A stretch of DNA of 11,195 nt from JALYNX01 sp040902845. GTDB lineage: Bacteria > Actinomycetota > Acidimicrobiia > Spongiisociales > ZC4RG35. The DNA is taken from contig JBBDWM010000043.1 of the NCBI GenBank assembly GCA_040902845.1, positions 1 to 11,195 of the forward strand, read 5' to 3'. The position numbers and the translations under genes are program-made. Position 1 is the stretch's first letter. The number at the start of each line of letters is the position of its first letter. Shown here one piece after another: positions 1 to 7,583 of this stretch. The notes below the pieces were generated by a model, which was not told where the DNA came from, ran no database searches, and was given only the letters and a program-made list of their open reading frames with translations.

Positions 1-987
1 ATCAAGACCTGTCTGGTCACCGACCTAGCCGGTGTCGACGATCGAAGCTTCAACGGCAGCGCCTGGCAAGGCGTCCAGGACGCCATTGATGCAGGTTATG
101 CCACCGAGGACTCGTTCTACCTCGAGTCGACCGACGCCACAGACTGGCAGCCGAACATCGACCAGATGGTGTCCCAGGATTGCCAGCACATCGTCACCGT
201 GGGCTTCGCTCTCGGTGAGGTGACGGCGATCAACGCTCAGGCTTACCCAGATATCACCTGGACCATGATCGATAATGTTCTGACGGACGCGGAGTTCGCC
301 CCGTTGGCACTTCCAAACGTGCGTGAGCTCGTCTACCAGACCGACCAGGCCGCTTTTGCCGCCGGTTATCTGGCTGCCGGTGTGAGCCAAACCGGAGTCC
401 TGTGCACCTACGGTGGAGCCAACTTCCCGACAGTTGCGATCTTCATGGATGGATTCACCCGTGGGGCCGCGCATTACAACGAGGTCAAAGGCACGGACGT
501 CACCGTTCTCGGCTGGGACGTAGAAGCCGCTGACGGTTTGTTCACGGGAAGCTTCACCGACATGGATCTGGCGCGAAGCACTGCGGAGAGCCTCTTCCAG
601 GAAGGCTGCGACATCATCATTCCGGTCGGCGGTGCCATCAATCTGCCGGCGGGTGACGCGATAACCGACCTGGGCCTCGATGCCGCCCTCATCGGTGTCG
701 ACGCCGATGCGTACTTCGCGATGGATGAGCAGTACCAGCCTTTGTGGCTGACGACGGTGCTGAAGGCGATCGCGCCACTTGTCACGTTGTCCGTGCAGGA
801 GCATCAAGCGGGCACATGGGTTGCCGGCGCTTTTGTTGGCAACCTGAGCAATGACTCCGTTGGCCTAGCCGAGTACCACGACTGGGATTCGCGTGTCTCA
901 GACGAGCTGAGGGCCGAGGTCGACCAGCTCCTCCAGGACATCAAGGACGGAGTCATCAAGGCCGACTACACCCCGGTTGGCTACTGA
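1..987 (+). CDS. BMP-family ABC transporter substrate-binding protein (5' partial)
   Basis: The frame is open from base 1 to the TGA at 985-987 (328 visible codons); the start, signal peptide and probable lipobox Cys lie upstream of the window. The first visible residues (CLVTDLAGVDDRSFN) match the ligand-pocket opening of the Bmp/PnrA family (D-x-G-x-x-D-x-S-F-N). Further family features are QMVSQDCQHIVTVGF near residue 55, a QAAFAAGYLAAG stretch near 117, and GCDIIIPVGG near 202. These extracellular lipoproteins bind purine or other nucleosides (Treponema PnrA, Bacillus NupN) and deliver them to an ABC importer. The ATPase and two permeases directly downstream support this. The exact ligand cannot be read from sequence. 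The gene is cut only by the window edge; no internal break is seen. Confidence 0.93.
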   Translation: MKTCLVTDLAGVDDRSFNGSAWQGVQDAIDAGYATEDSFYLESTDATDWQPNIDQMVSQDCQHIVTVGFALGEVTAINAQAYPDITWTMIDNVLTDAEFAPLALPNVRELVYQTDQAAFAAGYLAAGVSQTGVLCTYGGANFPTVAIFMDGFTRGAAHYNEVKGTDVTVLGWDVEAADGLFTGSFTDMDLARSTAESLFQEGCDIIIPVGGAINLPAGDAITDLGLDAALIGVDADAYFAMDEQYQPLWLTTVLKAIAPLVTLSVQEHQAGTWVAGAFVGNLSNDSVGLAEYHDWDSRVSDELRAEVDQLLQDIKDGVIKADYTPVGY

Positions 988-1011
988 GCCGATCCGGCTG
1001 ATCGAATAGTT

Positions 1012-1044
1012 GTAGTGGCCCCCCGGTGGGGGGGGCCCCACTAC
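1012..1044 (+). terminator. GC-rich hairpin between binding-protein and ATPase genes
   Basis: GTAGTGG (1012-1018) pairs with CCACTAC (1038-1044), and CCCCCC (1019-1024) pairs with GGGGGG (1030-1035). This leaves a 5-nt loop and a 2-nt CC bulge, about 13 bp in all. It begins 24 bp after the binding-protein stop. No U-run follows (GTGTGCGG), so it is not a textbook intrinsic terminator. In binding-protein-dependent operons a hairpin here often causes partial termination or protects the upstream mRNA, so more binding protein than transporter is made. That role is inference. A weak TAGGGT box at 1073-1078 could mark a second promoter for the ATPase. Confidence 0.5.
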
Positions 1045-1097
1045 GTGTGCGGCGTGATTCTCGCCATGGATCTAGGGTGCGGTCCACGTAGGCGTCC

Positions 1098-1104
1098 GGG
1101 AGGG
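1098..1104 (+). promoter_or_regulatory. Shine-Dalgarno site of the ABC ATPase gene
   Basis: GGGAGGG lies just before the GTG at 1107. The spacing from GGAGG is about 3 nt, rather short. The in-frame TAG at 1089-1091 rules out any longer start, so this site supports the GTG. Confidence 0.5.
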
Positions 1105-1106
1105 CT

Positions 1107-2624
1107 GTGGAGCTCGAGCTGAAGGGAATCACAAAGCAGTTTGCGGGTGTGCTCGCCAATGACGACGTCGATCTTCGCGTCGCCGAAGGCGAGATAGTGG
1201 CCCTGCTCGGCGAGAACGGAGCGGGTAAGACCACTTTGATGAACATCCTCTACGGGCTCTACACCCCGACTTCGGGTCAAGTGCTCATCGACGGTGAACC
1301 GCTCGAGTTGCTTTCGCCGGCTGATGCCATCGCAGCCGGCATCGGCATGGTGCACCAGCACTTCATGCTCGTTCCGGTGTTCTCGGTTGCCGAGAATGTT
1401 GTGCTCGGCGAGGAGCCCACGAAGAAGTTGGGCTGGCTGGACAAGAGCAGGGCACGCAGGGTCGTCAGAGAGATTTCCAGTCGGCACGGCCTCGATGTCG
1501 ACCCTGACGCCATCATTGAAGATCTCCCCGTGGGGGTGCAACAGCGAGTCGAGATCATCAAGGTGCTCGAGCGCGAAGCCCGTTTTGTCGTGTTCGACGA
1601 GCCCACATCGGTCCTGACGCCGACAGAGGTCGAGAGTTTCTTCGAGGTCGTGAGGAGCCTCAAGGCGGCTGGGAAGGGCATCATCTTCATCAGTCACAAG
1701 CTCGGAGAGGCCCTGGATATCGCTGACCGTATCGTGGTCATGCGCCGTGGCAAGACCGTTGCCGAGGTGGTTCCCGCTGAGACTGACGAAGAGCGGCTGG
1801 CTGAGCTGATGGTCGGCCGCCCGGTTGACCTGACCGTGCACAAGGCGGAGGCGCGGCCGGCCGACGTGGTGCTCTCGGTCGAGCATCTCGTCGTGCTCGA
1901 TGATCGCAACCGACGGGCGGTGGATGACCTTTCGTTCGAAGTTCGAGCCGGAGAGATCCTCGGCATCGCCGGCGTTCAGGGCAACGGCCAAACCGAGTTG
2001 GTCCAGGCAATCACCGGGCTGCGATCAGCCCTCCGCGGCGTCGTGCAACTCCGGGGGGTAGACGTCACTATCGAATCTCCTCGGGACCTCCACAAGCGCG
2101 ACGTTGCTCACGTGCCAGAGGATCGCCAGAGGAGCGGCCTGATCCTCCAGTTCACCGTGACGGAGAACGTGATCTTGGACTCCTACTACGAGGAACCGAT
2201 ATCCAATGGCATCCAGATGGACTGGGATGCGGCTCGGGAGCAGGCATTACGACTCGTCGATGAGTACGACGTGCGCACTCCGAGCGTCGACACGTTGGTC
2301 TCCAAGCTGTCAGGTGGAAACCAGCAAAAAGTGATCGTGGCGCGGGAGTTCGACCGAGACGTGTCCCTGGTGATCGCTTCACAGCCAACTCGAGGGATCG
2401 ACGTCGGTTCCATCGAGTACATCCACGCTCGCATTGTCAGAAAGCGTGACGAAGGTGCCGCGGTTTTGATCGTTTCCTCTGAGCTCGATGAGGTCATGGC
2501 TATCTCCGATCGGATCATCGTCCTGTTCGGGGGTCGCATCGCGGGCGAGTTCGACGGATCGGCAACAGCTACCGAGATCGGATTGGCCATGCTGGGCAGC
2601 CAAGGAGAGAGCGAGGCATCATGA
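1107..2624 (+). CDS. Double-domain ABC ATPase of a nucleoside-type (BMP) importer
   Basis: 505 aa, starting at GTG. It is the cytoplasmic motor of the importer, related to Bacillus NupO/YufO and RbsA/MglA-type tandem ATPases. Domain 1 is intact: Walker A GENGAGKTT (35-43), Q-loop near Q84, a signature-like PVGVQQR (141-147), Walker B VVFDEPT (161-167) and switch His H197. Domain 2 has a degenerate Walker A (GVQGNGQT, 289-296; Gln for the catalytic Lys), a canonical signature LSGGNQQK (401-408), Walker B ending ASQPTRG (Gln for the catalytic Glu) and VSSEL where the switch His would be. So only one composite site should hydrolyse ATP efficiently. This asymmetry is normal for the family. Its ATGA stop overlaps the first permease start, giving translational coupling. 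Confidence 0.95.
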   Translation: MELELKGITKQFAGVLANDDVDLRVAEGEIVALLGENGAGKTTLMNILYGLYTPTSGQVLIDGEPLELLSPADAIAAGIGMVHQHFMLVPVFSVAENVVLGEEPTKKLGWLDKSRARRVVREISSRHGLDVDPDAIIEDLPVGVQQRVEIIKVLEREARFVVFDEPTSVLTPTEVESFFEVVRSLKAAGKGIIFISHKLGEALDIADRIVVMRRGKTVAEVVPAETDEERLAELMVGRPVDLTVHKAEARPADVVLSVEHLVVLDDRNRRAVDDLSFEVRAGEILGIAGVQGNGQTELVQAITGLRSALRGVVQLRGVDVTIESPRDLHKRDVAHVPEDRQRSGLILQFTVTENVILDSYYEEPISNGIQMDWDAAREQALRLVDEYDVRTPSVDTLVSKLSGGNQQKVIVAREFDRDVSLVIASQPTRGIDVGSIEYIHARIVRKRDEGAAVLIVSSELDEVMAISDRIIVLFGGRIAGEFDGSATATEIGLAMLGSQGESEAS

Positions 2625-3829
2625 CCGACGGCGGTCCTCCCCCCGCGAATAGGCCGAGCGACCCGTCGGCAGGGGAGCGGGAGGCTCGCATCACCGGTGT
2701 CGGAACCTCGCTTGGAAAGGCTGTCGTCATTCCAGCCCTCGCCGTGCTCACAGCATTGCTCATTGGTGGCTTGATCATCGCCGTGACCGACCTGGACACT
2801 CTCAGCGTATGGGGAGATGATCCCCTAGAAGCACTCCGTTTGACGTTGAGCGGTGTCGGCGACGCATACAAGGCGCTCTTGATTGGTTCAGTCGGCTCGC
2901 CAAGAGCGTTAACCGAGACCCTCTACGCCGCGACGCCACTGATCCTCGCCGGCCTCGCCGTTGCCGTCGGATTCCAGGCCGGGCTTTTCAACATCGGTGT
3001 CAACGGTCAGATGCACATGGGCGGCATGGCCGCGCTGTGGGTGGGATTCAGCGTGGCTCTTCCCGGCATCCTCCACATCCCCCTGGCGATAGTCGCGGCA
3101 ATTATCGGTGGTGCCATCTGGGCTGGCATAGCCGGCCTTCTGAAAGCGCGCACCGGGGCGCACGAGGTCATCACGACCATCATGCTCAATTTCATAGCTC
3201 TGTACTTGGTCGACTTCCTGCTGACGACATCGGCGTTCCAGGCGCCGGGACGAAACGATCCTCTCTCTAAACCGATCAATCCCTCGGCGCAATTCCCGAC
3301 ACTGGGGGATTACCGCCTCAACATCGGTTTCTTGATCGCATTAGCAGCGGTTGGCTTCGTTTGGTGGCTCCTGTATCGATCCACCATCGGATTCCAGTTC
3401 CGAGCCGTCGGGTTCAATCCGGATGGTGGCCGCTACGCCGGCATGAACGTGGCCTGGATATACGTCGGCGTCATGGCAATCTCGGGTGCGCTCGCCGGGG
3501 TCGCCGGGACGACTCAGGTTCTGGGCCTCGAGCCGTATCGCGGGATTTCGGGTTTTGCGGGGACGATCGGATTCGACGCGATCGCTTTGGCTCTGCTCGG
3601 GCGATCGCATCCGGTTGGAGTCCTCTTCGCCGGCCTCCTCTTTGGCGCGCTCCGTGCGGGGGGCCGCGAGATGCAGGGAGCCGCGGGTATCCCGATCGAC
3701 CTGGTGCTCGTGCTCCAGGCCTTGGTCATCGTGTTCATTGCTGCGCCCGAGTTGGTGCGAGCCATCTACCGGATCAAAACGCCGAAAGATGAGACTGGAG
3801 TCACTATCTCGACGGGGTGGGGCGGGTGA
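2621..3829 (+). CDS. ABC importer permease, NupP-like (BPD_transp_2 family)
   Basis: 402 aa from ATG 2621, which overlaps the ATPase stop by 4 bp; AAGGAGAG (2602-2609) and GAGG (2613-2616) lie upstream. A Pro-rich cytoplasmic N-terminus (1-32) precedes roughly nine hydrophobic segments (about 37-57, 99-118, 133-150, 152-173, 185-203, 235-252, 278-298, 318-346 and 358-377). Family markers are LFNIGVNGQMHMG (122-134), GAHEVITTIMLNF (179-191) in the likely ATPase-coupling loop, and GFDAIALALLGR (317-328). It should pair with the next gene to form the inner-membrane channel. The NIG-x-x-GQ motif carries Asn (VNGQ) where Glu is frequent; that position varies in the family. The substrate is inferred from the linked BMP protein. 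Confidence 0.93.
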   Translation: MTDGGPPPANRPSDPSAGEREARITGVGTSLGKAVVIPALAVLTALLIGGLIIAVTDLDTLSVWGDDPLEALRLTLSGVGDAYKALLIGSVGSPRALTETLYAATPLILAGLAVAVGFQAGLFNIGVNGQMHMGGMAALWVGFSVALPGILHIPLAIVAAIIGGAIWAGIAGLLKARTGAHEVITTIMLNFIALYLVDFLLTTSAFQAPGRNDPLSKPINPSAQFPTLGDYRLNIGFLIALAAVGFVWWLLYRSTIGFQFRAVGFNPDGGRYAGMNVAWIYVGVMAISGALAGVAGTTQVLGLEPYRGISGFAGTIGFDAIALALLGRSHPVGVLFAGLLFGALRAGGREMQGAAGIPIDLVLVLQALVIVFIAAPELVRAIYRIKTPKDETGVTISTGWGG

Positions 3830-5103
3830 CGTCTCCGGATGTGACCTCGGGGAAGAGAATCGACCGTCGGGCCACCTCCGAGGAGCGGCGGGCCACGGTC
3901 ATCGGGGTGGTACTGGTCATACTCGCGGCTTTCGTTTTCTGGGTGTTTGGTCTTGGGGTCGAATCCGGGGTCACGTCCATGTTCAACCTGTCGTTGCCGG
4001 GCGAACGGTTCCAGGATCTCGCTTGGGAGGTCAACTCCAAATGGCTGGCGTTCCTGGTGGCCGCCATTCTCGCCTTTCTGGGTGGCTTCGTCCTGCGCAA
4101 GTCCCACCTCACCCGGACGAATCTGGCGCTGGCCATCGGTTTGGGTCTGCTTGCCCTGGCATTCCTGACGTGGGCCGCAGCCGGTAACTCATTCAGCCTC
4201 GTTGGAATGCTTCGTTCGACGGTGGTCCTGTCAGTGGCGGTGACTCTCGGTGCTCTTTGTGGCCTGATGTGCGAGAGAGTTGCCGTCATCAACATCGCCA
4301 TCGAAGGCCAGCTGCTCACAGCCGCATTCGTAGGCACGATCATGGGTTCGGCATGGGGGATCTGGGCCGGTCTGATCGGTGCAATGCTGACCGGGGCCAT
4401 CCTCGGAGCCGTACTCGCGGTGCTGGCCATCAAGTTCCGTGTCGACCAGATCATCGCCGGAGTGGTCATCAACATCTTCGCTCTGGGTCTCACATCGTTT
4501 CTGGCCCGGCGTGTTCTCTCTGAGGCGCAGGACCTGAACTCGCCCGGCAGCTTCCCGTCCCTCAAGATCCCGATCCTGGGCGACATCCCGGTGCTCGGGG
4601 CGATGCTCTTTGACCACAGCATGTTCGTCTACGCGACGTTCATCTTGGCGATCGTGCTTCATTTCGGTCTCTTCTACACCCGTTGGGGCCTGCGCTCGCG
4701 CTCGGTCGGGGAACATCCCAGAGCCGCCGACACCGTTGGGATCAACGTTTACCGCACCCGTTATCGCAACGTGATCCTTGGTGGGCTCATCGCCGGGTTC
4801 GGCGGGGCCTTCCTGACCCTGTCCCAGGTTTCTCGGTTTGAGGAGAACCTCACTGCCGGCATTGGCTTCATCGGCCTCGCCGCGATGATTTTCGGGCGAT
4901 GGATGCCGCTGGGTGCTCTCGGAGCAGGACTGGTGTTCGGATTCGCCCGCGCGTTGCAGCAAAAACTCGGCATCCTGGGAACACCCATCCCATCGGAGTT
5001 CCTGTCGATGACGCCGTATATCGTCACCATCATCGTCGTGGCCGGAGTCGTCGGTCGCTCTCGCCCGCCCGCCGCCGACGGCCAACCCTATATCAAGGAG
5101 TAG
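3826..5103 (+). CDS. ABC importer permease, NupQ-like (BPD_transp_2 family)
   Basis: 425 aa from GTG 3826, whose GTGA overlaps the previous stop exactly as at the ATPase/permease joint; a GTG at 3817 would add three residues. A G-rich Shine-Dalgarno-like stretch (3814-3822) precedes it. The core carries ERVAVINIAIEGQ (150-162), RVDQIIAGVVIN (205-216) in the likely coupling region, a periplasmic insert near 230-262, and GFIGLAAMIFGRWMP (347-361). About 120 residues before the core add up to three hydrophobic segments (about 26-45, 75-90, 101-117), which the short NupQ proteins of about 320 aa lack but many actinobacterial members appear to have. It is the second half of the heterodimeric channel and the last gene of the operon. 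Confidence 0.93.
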   Translation: MTSPDVTSGKRIDRRATSEERRATVIGVVLVILAAFVFWVFGLGVESGVTSMFNLSLPGERFQDLAWEVNSKWLAFLVAAILAFLGGFVLRKSHLTRTNLALAIGLGLLALAFLTWAAAGNSFSLVGMLRSTVVLSVAVTLGALCGLMCERVAVINIAIEGQLLTAAFVGTIMGSAWGIWAGLIGAMLTGAILGAVLAVLAIKFRVDQIIAGVVINIFALGLTSFLARRVLSEAQDLNSPGSFPSLKIPILGDIPVLGAMLFDHSMFVYATFILAIVLHFGLFYTRWGLRSRSVGEHPRAADTVGINVYRTRYRNVILGGLIAGFGGAFLTLSQVSRFEENLTAGIGFIGLAAMIFGRWMPLGALGAGLVFGFARALQQKLGILGTPIPSEFLSMTPYIVTIIVVAGVVGRSRPPAADGQPYIKE

Positions 5104-5104
5104 T

Positions 5105-5128
5105 GGCCGGTTTCCGGTCTTTGGGTTT
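5105..5128 (+). terminator. Probable terminator of the ABC operon
   Basis: GGCCGG (5105-5110) pairs with CCGGTC (5114-5119; one G-U pair) around a TTT loop, followed by TTTGGGTTT. It starts 2 bp after the last permease stop and lies in the 63-bp gap to the converging gene, where a terminator is expected. The stem is short and the T-tract interrupted, so it is only moderately convincing. Confidence 0.4.
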
Positions 5129-5166
5129 CATCTGCCAAGAGCCGAGCCGCCGCCCTCTCGAACTGG

Positions 5167-6111
5167 CTAGCCCTCCGCGGTCGAGGGGCGGCCGATCACC
5201 GTGATCTCCTGGATCGCAAGCTCGGTGAAGACGTTGCCGTCGGTGACCTCGGCGTTGTAGGCGCTCTCGATGGTGATCTCGATCCAGTTGGTGTTGATCG
5301 CGGCAAAGTCGATCTCTGTGGTGCCCGGTTCGTCTTCGAGTTGGACGGGGACGGTGGTCAGGGCGTCCTGGGCGTTGATGACGATGCCATGGGCCCGGTA
5401 GTTCTGCCCGAAACGGGTCACGTCCTCGATGTTGGTCCAGTCGATTCGGGTTACGGTCATAGGCTCCCGGAAGGTGAGTGTGATCACCACCTTGTCGCCT
5501 TCGGGCAGGCCTTCAAACGTGACCTGATACTCGTCCTCTGTTCCCGTGATCAGGTTCTGACAGATGAAGGAGCCGATGCCATCGGGCAAGCAATCGACCC
5601 GAATCACATCGATTGGCCCGAGTTCCTGCACAGAGGGCGACGTGGAGCTGGCGGCGGTCAGGCTCGTCGATGATGGTGTGTCGTCGCCGCTGAAGACGTT
5701 GAAAAGAATGGCGACCACGACCACTCCGAAGAGGAGAGCACTGATTGCAAGGGCAGCTCTGACCCCTGCCGTCGCCTGAACCGCAGGGCGGGGCGCCGTT
5801 GGTAGCGGTCCCTGGCGAAGTCTGGCCCCGCATTCCTGGCAATGGCGGTTCGAGGGCGGGTTGGACGCCCCACACGACGGACAGGACACGCCGCCACGGT
5901 CTGAGGTGCCTTTCTCCCGGGTCGGGTCCTCGCGGGGCGGGTTGTCCAAGTTGAACTCTTCGTAGTTGCCGTCGGAGCTCACCGAGATGATGTTGTCTCG
6001 TCGCGCCGGCGGCTCCGGAACCAGTGGGTCCATGAACGAACCACAGGACGGGCAGAATTGCTCGTCCGGCAGTACGGTCGCGCCGCACTGATCACATTTG
6101 CGTGAAGCCAC
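5167..6111 (-). CDS. Zinc-ribbon membrane protein with external discoidin-like domain
   Basis: 314 aa from GTG, with AGGAGG upstream. Two zinc ribbons face the cytoplasm: C6/C9/C20/C23 and C77/C80/C91/C94, joined by an acidic, Pro-rich linker. One membrane helix (about 117-140) is followed by a Ser/Thr-rich stalk (143-160) and a C-terminal domain (about 165-308) whose beta-strand pattern, VVITLTFREPMTVTRIDW and WIEITIESAYN, recalls the discoidin-like (F5/8 type C, 'NADase-type glycan-binding') domains of actinobacterial membrane proteins. C174 and C184 could form a disulfide. The layout suggests a surface glycan- or wall-binding sensor or anchor tied to an internal zinc-ribbon partner, but no substrate or pathway is known to me. 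It converges on the ABC operon and diverges from the radA unit, so it is probably a single-gene transcript. Confidence 0.85.
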   Translation of the reverse strand: MASRKCDQCGATVLPDEQFCPSCGSFMDPLVPEPPARRDNIISVSSDGNYEEFNLDNPPREDPTREKGTSDRGGVSCPSCGASNPPSNRHCQECGARLRQGPLPTAPRPAVQATAGVRAALAISALLFGVVVVAILFNVFSGDDTPSSTSLTAASSTSPSVQELGPIDVIRVDCLPDGIGSFICQNLITGTEDEYQVTFEGLPEGDKVVITLTFREPMTVTRIDWTNIEDVTRFGQNYRAHGIVINAQDALTTVPVQLEDEPGTTEIDFAAINTNWIEITIESAYNAEVTDGNVFTELAIQEITVIGRPSTAEG

Positions 6112-6114
6112 GTC

Positions 6115-6135
6115 CCTCCTAGGACCGTTATTGTG
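6115..6135 (-). promoter_or_regulatory. Shine-Dalgarno and possible -10 box of the zinc-ribbon gene
   Basis: Read on the minus strand, AGGAGG (6120-6115) lies 3 nt before the GTG at 6111, the strongest ribosome site in the window. A CACAAT box (6135-6130; 4 of 6 matches to TATAAT) would start transcription near 6123. It almost coincides with the plus-strand box of the miniprotein. The Shine-Dalgarno is clear; the promoter is tentative. Confidence 0.45.
6129..6134 (+). promoter_or_regulatory. -10-like box of the miniprotein/radA unit
   Basis: TATTGT (TAnnnT type) ends 9 nt before the ATG at 6144. By the usual spacing transcription would begin near 6141, leaving a 3-nt leader. No Shine-Dalgarno is seen before this ATG. 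A -35 box is not evident and would fall inside the start of the divergent gene. Confidence 0.35.
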
Positions 6136-6143
6136 CCACGGGC

Positions 6144-6266
6144 ATGTTGGTGTGGGCGGTCAGAACATACGAGCCCTGGACAGCAGGCTCGTTACTGGCC
6201 GGGATCATCCTTATCGTGTTCCTGGTGGCGGCGCTCATTCTCGCGGTGCGACGTCGCAATCGGTAA
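6144..6266 (+). CDS. 40-residue single-pass membrane miniprotein
   Basis: An ATG-to-TAA frame of 40 codons fills almost all the gap between the zinc-ribbon gene and radA. Residues 1-14 are mixed (with two Trp and a Glu). Residues 15-35 form one continuous hydrophobic helix (GSLLAGIILIVFLVAALILAV), and the end is strongly basic (RRRNR). This fits an N-out/C-in single-pass protein by the positive-inside rule. About 30 of 40 codons end in G or C, as in neighbouring genes. The stop lies 18 bp before the radA ATG, so the two may share an mRNA. I do not recognise a family. Expression is unproven, and a chance frame cannot be excluded, but a clean helix plus basic tail is unlikely from random high-GC DNA. 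Confidence 0.5.
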   Translation: MLVWAVRTYEPWTAGSLLAGIILIVFLVAALILAVRRRNR

Positions 6267-6271
6267 CCGGA

Positions 6272-6277
6272 TACGGT
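6272..6277 (+). promoter_or_regulatory. -10-like box before radA
   Basis: TACGGT ends 7 nt before the ATG at 6285, so transcription would begin at about 6284, essentially on the start codon. No Shine-Dalgarno site precedes either candidate start. This favours ATG 6285 over GTG 6276, which lies inside the box. Confidence 0.4.
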
Positions 6278-6284
6278 GTCCCTC

Positions 6285-7583
6285 ATGGCTTTTCGATGCG
6301 AATCTTGCGGGCATCTCTCCCCGAAATGGATGGGATTCTGCCCCCAATGCGGGGTGAGCGACCCTCTGGTGGAGGACAAGACCCGTCCCGCGGCCTCGGT
6401 GGCTCCGGCGCGGACGGTGACCCTGACCGAAGCGGCGGAAGGGCCGGCCGAACGAGAGCCCACCGGCTGGCCCGAGGTCGACCGGGTCCTGGGAGGAGGG
6501 TTCGTTCCCGGATCGGTCTTACTCCTGGGTGGGGAGCCCGGTGTCGGCAAATCCACCCTGCTTCTCCAGACCGCAGCGGCGGTGGCGCAAAGGGGCCTTG
6601 CGGTGGTGATTGCCAGCGCCGAGGAGTCGGCGCAACAGGTGGCGATCCGCGCCCGGCGGCTCGGTATCGGTGACGAGAAGATTTCTCTGGTTGCCGACGA
6701 CGATGTCGATGCCATTGTGGCGTTGGTCGAGCGAGAGCGCCCCCGTCTGTTGATCGTCGATTCGATCCAGGCGGTCTCGGTCCCTGAGATCCCATCCGCC
6801 GCCGGAGGCCTGGCCCAGGTGAGGGAGAGTGCCAGCCGCCTGGTCAGGTTGGCCAAGACGACGGGGACGGCAGTGGTCCTGATTGGTCACGTGACCAAAG
6901 AGGGCGGCCTCGCCGGGCCCAAGCTTCTCGAGCACATGGTCGACGTCGTCCTCTATCTCGAGGGTGATCCCGACCGGGGTTTCCGGGTGTTGCGCAGCAT
7001 CAAGAACCGTTACGGAGCCACCCACGTTTCCGGGATGTTCGACATGCGCTCCGACGGTTTGCTCGAGCTGGACGACCCTTCGAAGGTGTTCCTAGAAGGC
7101 TGGCAACCAGAAGTGCCGGGGACCGTCATCTACCCCGCAGTCGAAGGGCGCCGATCGATCCTTGTCGAGATCCAGGCGTTGGTGTCGCCCACCAATCAGC
7201 CCCAGCCGCGCCGGTCGATCCGAGGTCTCGACCCCACCCGGGTCAACCAAGTCCTTGCCGTGCTCCATCGACACGCCCAGATCTCCCTCTGGGACAAAGA
7301 AGTCTTTGTGAATGTGGTCGGCGGTTGGCGTCTCGACGAACCGGGATCTGACCTCCCGGTGGCGATCGCCGTTGCCTCCTCGGTGTTCAACGTCCCTCTG
7401 GGCAGACTGGCCGCCTGGGGTGAGATCGGGCTCGCGGGAGAGGTCAGGTCCATCCCGTTCGAGGCCAGACGGGTCGAGGAGCTGGATCGGATGGGTCTCG
7501 ACCATCGGATAGCTCCGATGGGGGGGCAATCGATGCGTCTCGGGGAGTCCCTGGAGCGCGCCGGTCTGTTTGGCCCTCCGTAA
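6285..7583 (+). CDS. radA: DNA repair/recombination ATPase RadA (Sms)
   Basis: 432 aa. RadA is a RecA-like helicase that drives branch migration of recombination intermediates. In order: N-terminal zinc finger C5-x2-C8 and C19-x2-C22; Walker A GEPGVGKST (83-91); Walker B LLIVDSI (155-161); an SAAGGLAQVRE loop near 171-181; the RadA signature KNRYG (240-244); and a Lon-protease-like C-terminal domain (about 277-429) with SDLPVAIAVASS. The E. coli protein has 460 aa; this one is slightly shorter but has all parts. I chose ATG 6285 (MAFRCESCG) because the finger then begins as in other RadA proteins and the -10 box fits; GTG 6276 would add three residues. In many actinobacteria radA sits before disA, as here, and Bacillus RadA and DisA are functionally linked. 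Confidence 0.97.
   Translation: MAFRCESCGHLSPKWMGFCPQCGVSDPLVEDKTRPAASVAPARTVTLTEAAEGPAEREPTGWPEVDRVLGGGFVPGSVLLLGGEPGVGKSTLLLQTAAAVAQRGLAVVIASAEESAQQVAIRARRLGIGDEKISLVADDDVDAIVALVERERPRLLIVDSIQAVSVPEIPSAAGGLAQVRESASRLVRLAKTTGTAVVLIGHVTKEGGLAGPKLLEHMVDVVLYLEGDPDRGFRVLRSIKNRYGATHVSGMFDMRSDGLLELDDPSKVFLEGWQPEVPGTVIYPAVEGRRSILVEIQALVSPTNQPQPRRSIRGLDPTRVNQVLAVLHRHAQISLWDKEVFVNVVGGWRLDEPGSDLPVAIAVASSVFNVPLGRLAAWGEIGLAGEVRSIPFEARRVEELDRMGLDHRIAPMGGQSMRLGESLERAGLFGPP

Noticed and set aside
25..807. Long minus-strand open frames opposite the binding protein, and similar ones opposite the permeases and cysS
   Set aside because: They are antisense shadows of well-recognised genes in high-GC DNA, with Arg/Asp/His-rich composition, no domains and no supported starts.
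988..1106. A riboswitch or small gene in the 119-bp gap after the binding protein
   Set aside because: Apart from the hairpin and the Shine-Dalgarno site, I see no conserved RNA motif or credible frame.
1971..2012. Degenerate second ATP site of the ABC ATPase (Gln for Walker A Lys) as a sign of inactivation
   Set aside because: GVQGNGQTEL and AxQPTRG in the second domain are normal for tandem nucleoside/sugar ATPases; the first site is intact.
5171..5187. CCCTC/GAGGG inverted repeat as the terminator of the zinc-ribbon gene
   Set aside because: It lies inside the coding end, has only 5 bp and is not followed by a T-tract on the minus strand.
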